6,287 nt of DNA from JBKPCD01 sp046727175 (lineage in GTDB: Bacteria > Acidobacteriota > Vicinamibacteria > Vicinamibacterales > 2-12-FULL-66-21): the NCBI GenBank assembly GCA_046727175.1, contig JBKPCD010000179.1:1-6287 (forward strand), in the 5' to 3' direction. The notes under the pieces were generated by a model. That model saw only the letters and a program-made list of their open reading frames with translations, was not told where the DNA came from and searched no databases. The position numbers and the translations under genes were made by a program. Positions 6,072 to 6,287 of the stretch are shown here, one piece after another; the first letter of the stretch is position 1, and each line of letters starts with the position of its first letter.

Positions 6072-6077
6072 CCTCCT
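6072..6077 (-). promoter_or_regulatory. Shine-Dalgarno AGGAGG of the oxidoreductase
   Basis: A full-consensus AGGAGG on the minus strand lies five bases upstream of the ATG at 6066. It fixes the start of the Tat signal peptide. It contrasts with the plus-strand genes of this window, which have no such site. Confidence 0.85.
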
Positions 6078-6153
6078 GCTCATTCGCGCTAGTTTACCGG
6101 CAACATGAGAACGTTGGGAACCTCATCGTGCCGTGTTTTCGGCGTCCGTGTTT

Positions 6154-6197
6154 CCGGACCGCTCAGAAGAAAGCCGAAGCTCCCGCTCGCGGTCCGG
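6154..6197. promoter_or_regulatory. 9-bp inverted repeat in the divergent promoter region
   Basis: CCGGACCGC (6154-6162) and GCGGTCCGG (6189-6197) are perfect inverted copies separated by 26 bases, with centres 35 bp apart. The right arm touches the possible -10 (CATAAG, 6198-6203) of the right-edge gene. It could be a two-site operator controlling that gene, or both divergent genes, or an RNA hairpin if transcribed. Confidence 0.45.
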
Positions 6198-6203
6198 CAT
6201 AAG
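6198..6203 (+). promoter_or_regulatory. Possible -10 element of the right-edge gene
   Basis: CATAAG has 4 of 6 matches to TATAAT and lies nine bases before the ATG at 6213; TAAGCT at 6200-6205 is an alternative of the TANNNT type. No good -35 is visible. The spacing imitates the AraC promoter in this window. Confidence 0.3.
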
Positions 6204-6212
6204 CTAGTGCCC

Positions 6213-6287
6213 ATGTGTGCACACAGAATCCTGCCGCTCGCCGCCTTGCCGATGGTGTTTGCAGTCACGCTCGTGACCGGTCAGACC
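6213..6287 (+). CDS. Probable exported protein, N-terminus only (runs off the right edge)
   Basis: Twenty-five codons are open to the window end. The peptide starts MCAHRILPLAALPMVFAVTL and has the shape of a Sec signal peptide: a basic residue (His4/Arg5), a hydrophobic core from residue 6 to about 21, then a short polar end. A GTG at 6207 is in frame two codons upstream and is an alternative start. There is no Shine-Dalgarno; a -10-like hexamer lies nine bases before the ATG. It is divergent from the oxidoreductase across a 146-base spacer that carries a 9-bp inverted repeat. Function cannot be told from this fragment, and it may not be a gene. Confidence 0.45.
   Translation, partial: MCAHRILPLAALPMVFAVTLVTGQT

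Noticed and set aside
4873..6108. 411-residue plus-strand frame antisense to the oxidoreductase
   Set aside because: Long because of high GC, but Arg/Asp/Val-rich with no motif; the minus-strand frame has a Tat signal, EKP motif and Shine-Dalgarno.

Overview
This GC-rich bacterial window looks like ordinary chromosome at the right-hand edge of an integrated element. A soil- or sediment-type bacterium is suggested, perhaps Acidobacteriota of the Vicinamibacteria kind. The hints are a Tat-exported Gfo/Idh/MocA oxidoreductase with an SRREFLK signal, an MFSD1-like MFS carrier, and high GC with many GTG starts. The lineage is a guess from gene style, not a measured result.

Layout, left to right. 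The window opens inside a large serine recombinase gene (+, 5' end outside the window). Its reading frame runs through the 3' half of a complete tRNA-Glu(UUC) gene on the opposite strand and stops in the anticodon loop. This is the geometry of an integrase lying at its own attachment site, so the element body should lie to the left. Next come an MFS transporter (+, 815-2116), a J-domain protein with a winged-helix-like tail (-, 2250-2822), a 531-base non-coding gap, an AraC-family regulator with an arabinose-binding-type sensory domain (+, 3354-4391), a 298-base gap, a Tat-signal Gfo/Idh/MocA oxidoreductase (-, 4690-6066), and the first 25 codons of a probable exported protein (+, from 6213).

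Every neighbouring gene pair is on opposite strands, so there is no operon here. Each gene is its own transcription unit and no shared pathway can be claimed. The divergent spacers are 707-814 (tRNA/MFS), 2823-3353 (J protein/AraC) and 6067-6212 (oxidoreductase/exported protein).

The expression signals fall into two styles. The two complete minus-strand protein genes have recognisable Shine-Dalgarno sequences. The plus-strand genes (MFS, AraC and possibly the right-edge gene) lack one and instead have a -10-like hexamer 7-11 bases before the start codon, as expected for leaderless or nearly leaderless mRNAs. I see no CRISPR array, rRNA, insertion sequence ends or obvious new multi-gene system. 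The strongest item for a second look is the serine recombinase whose C-terminus is encoded by antisense tRNA-Glu sequence.
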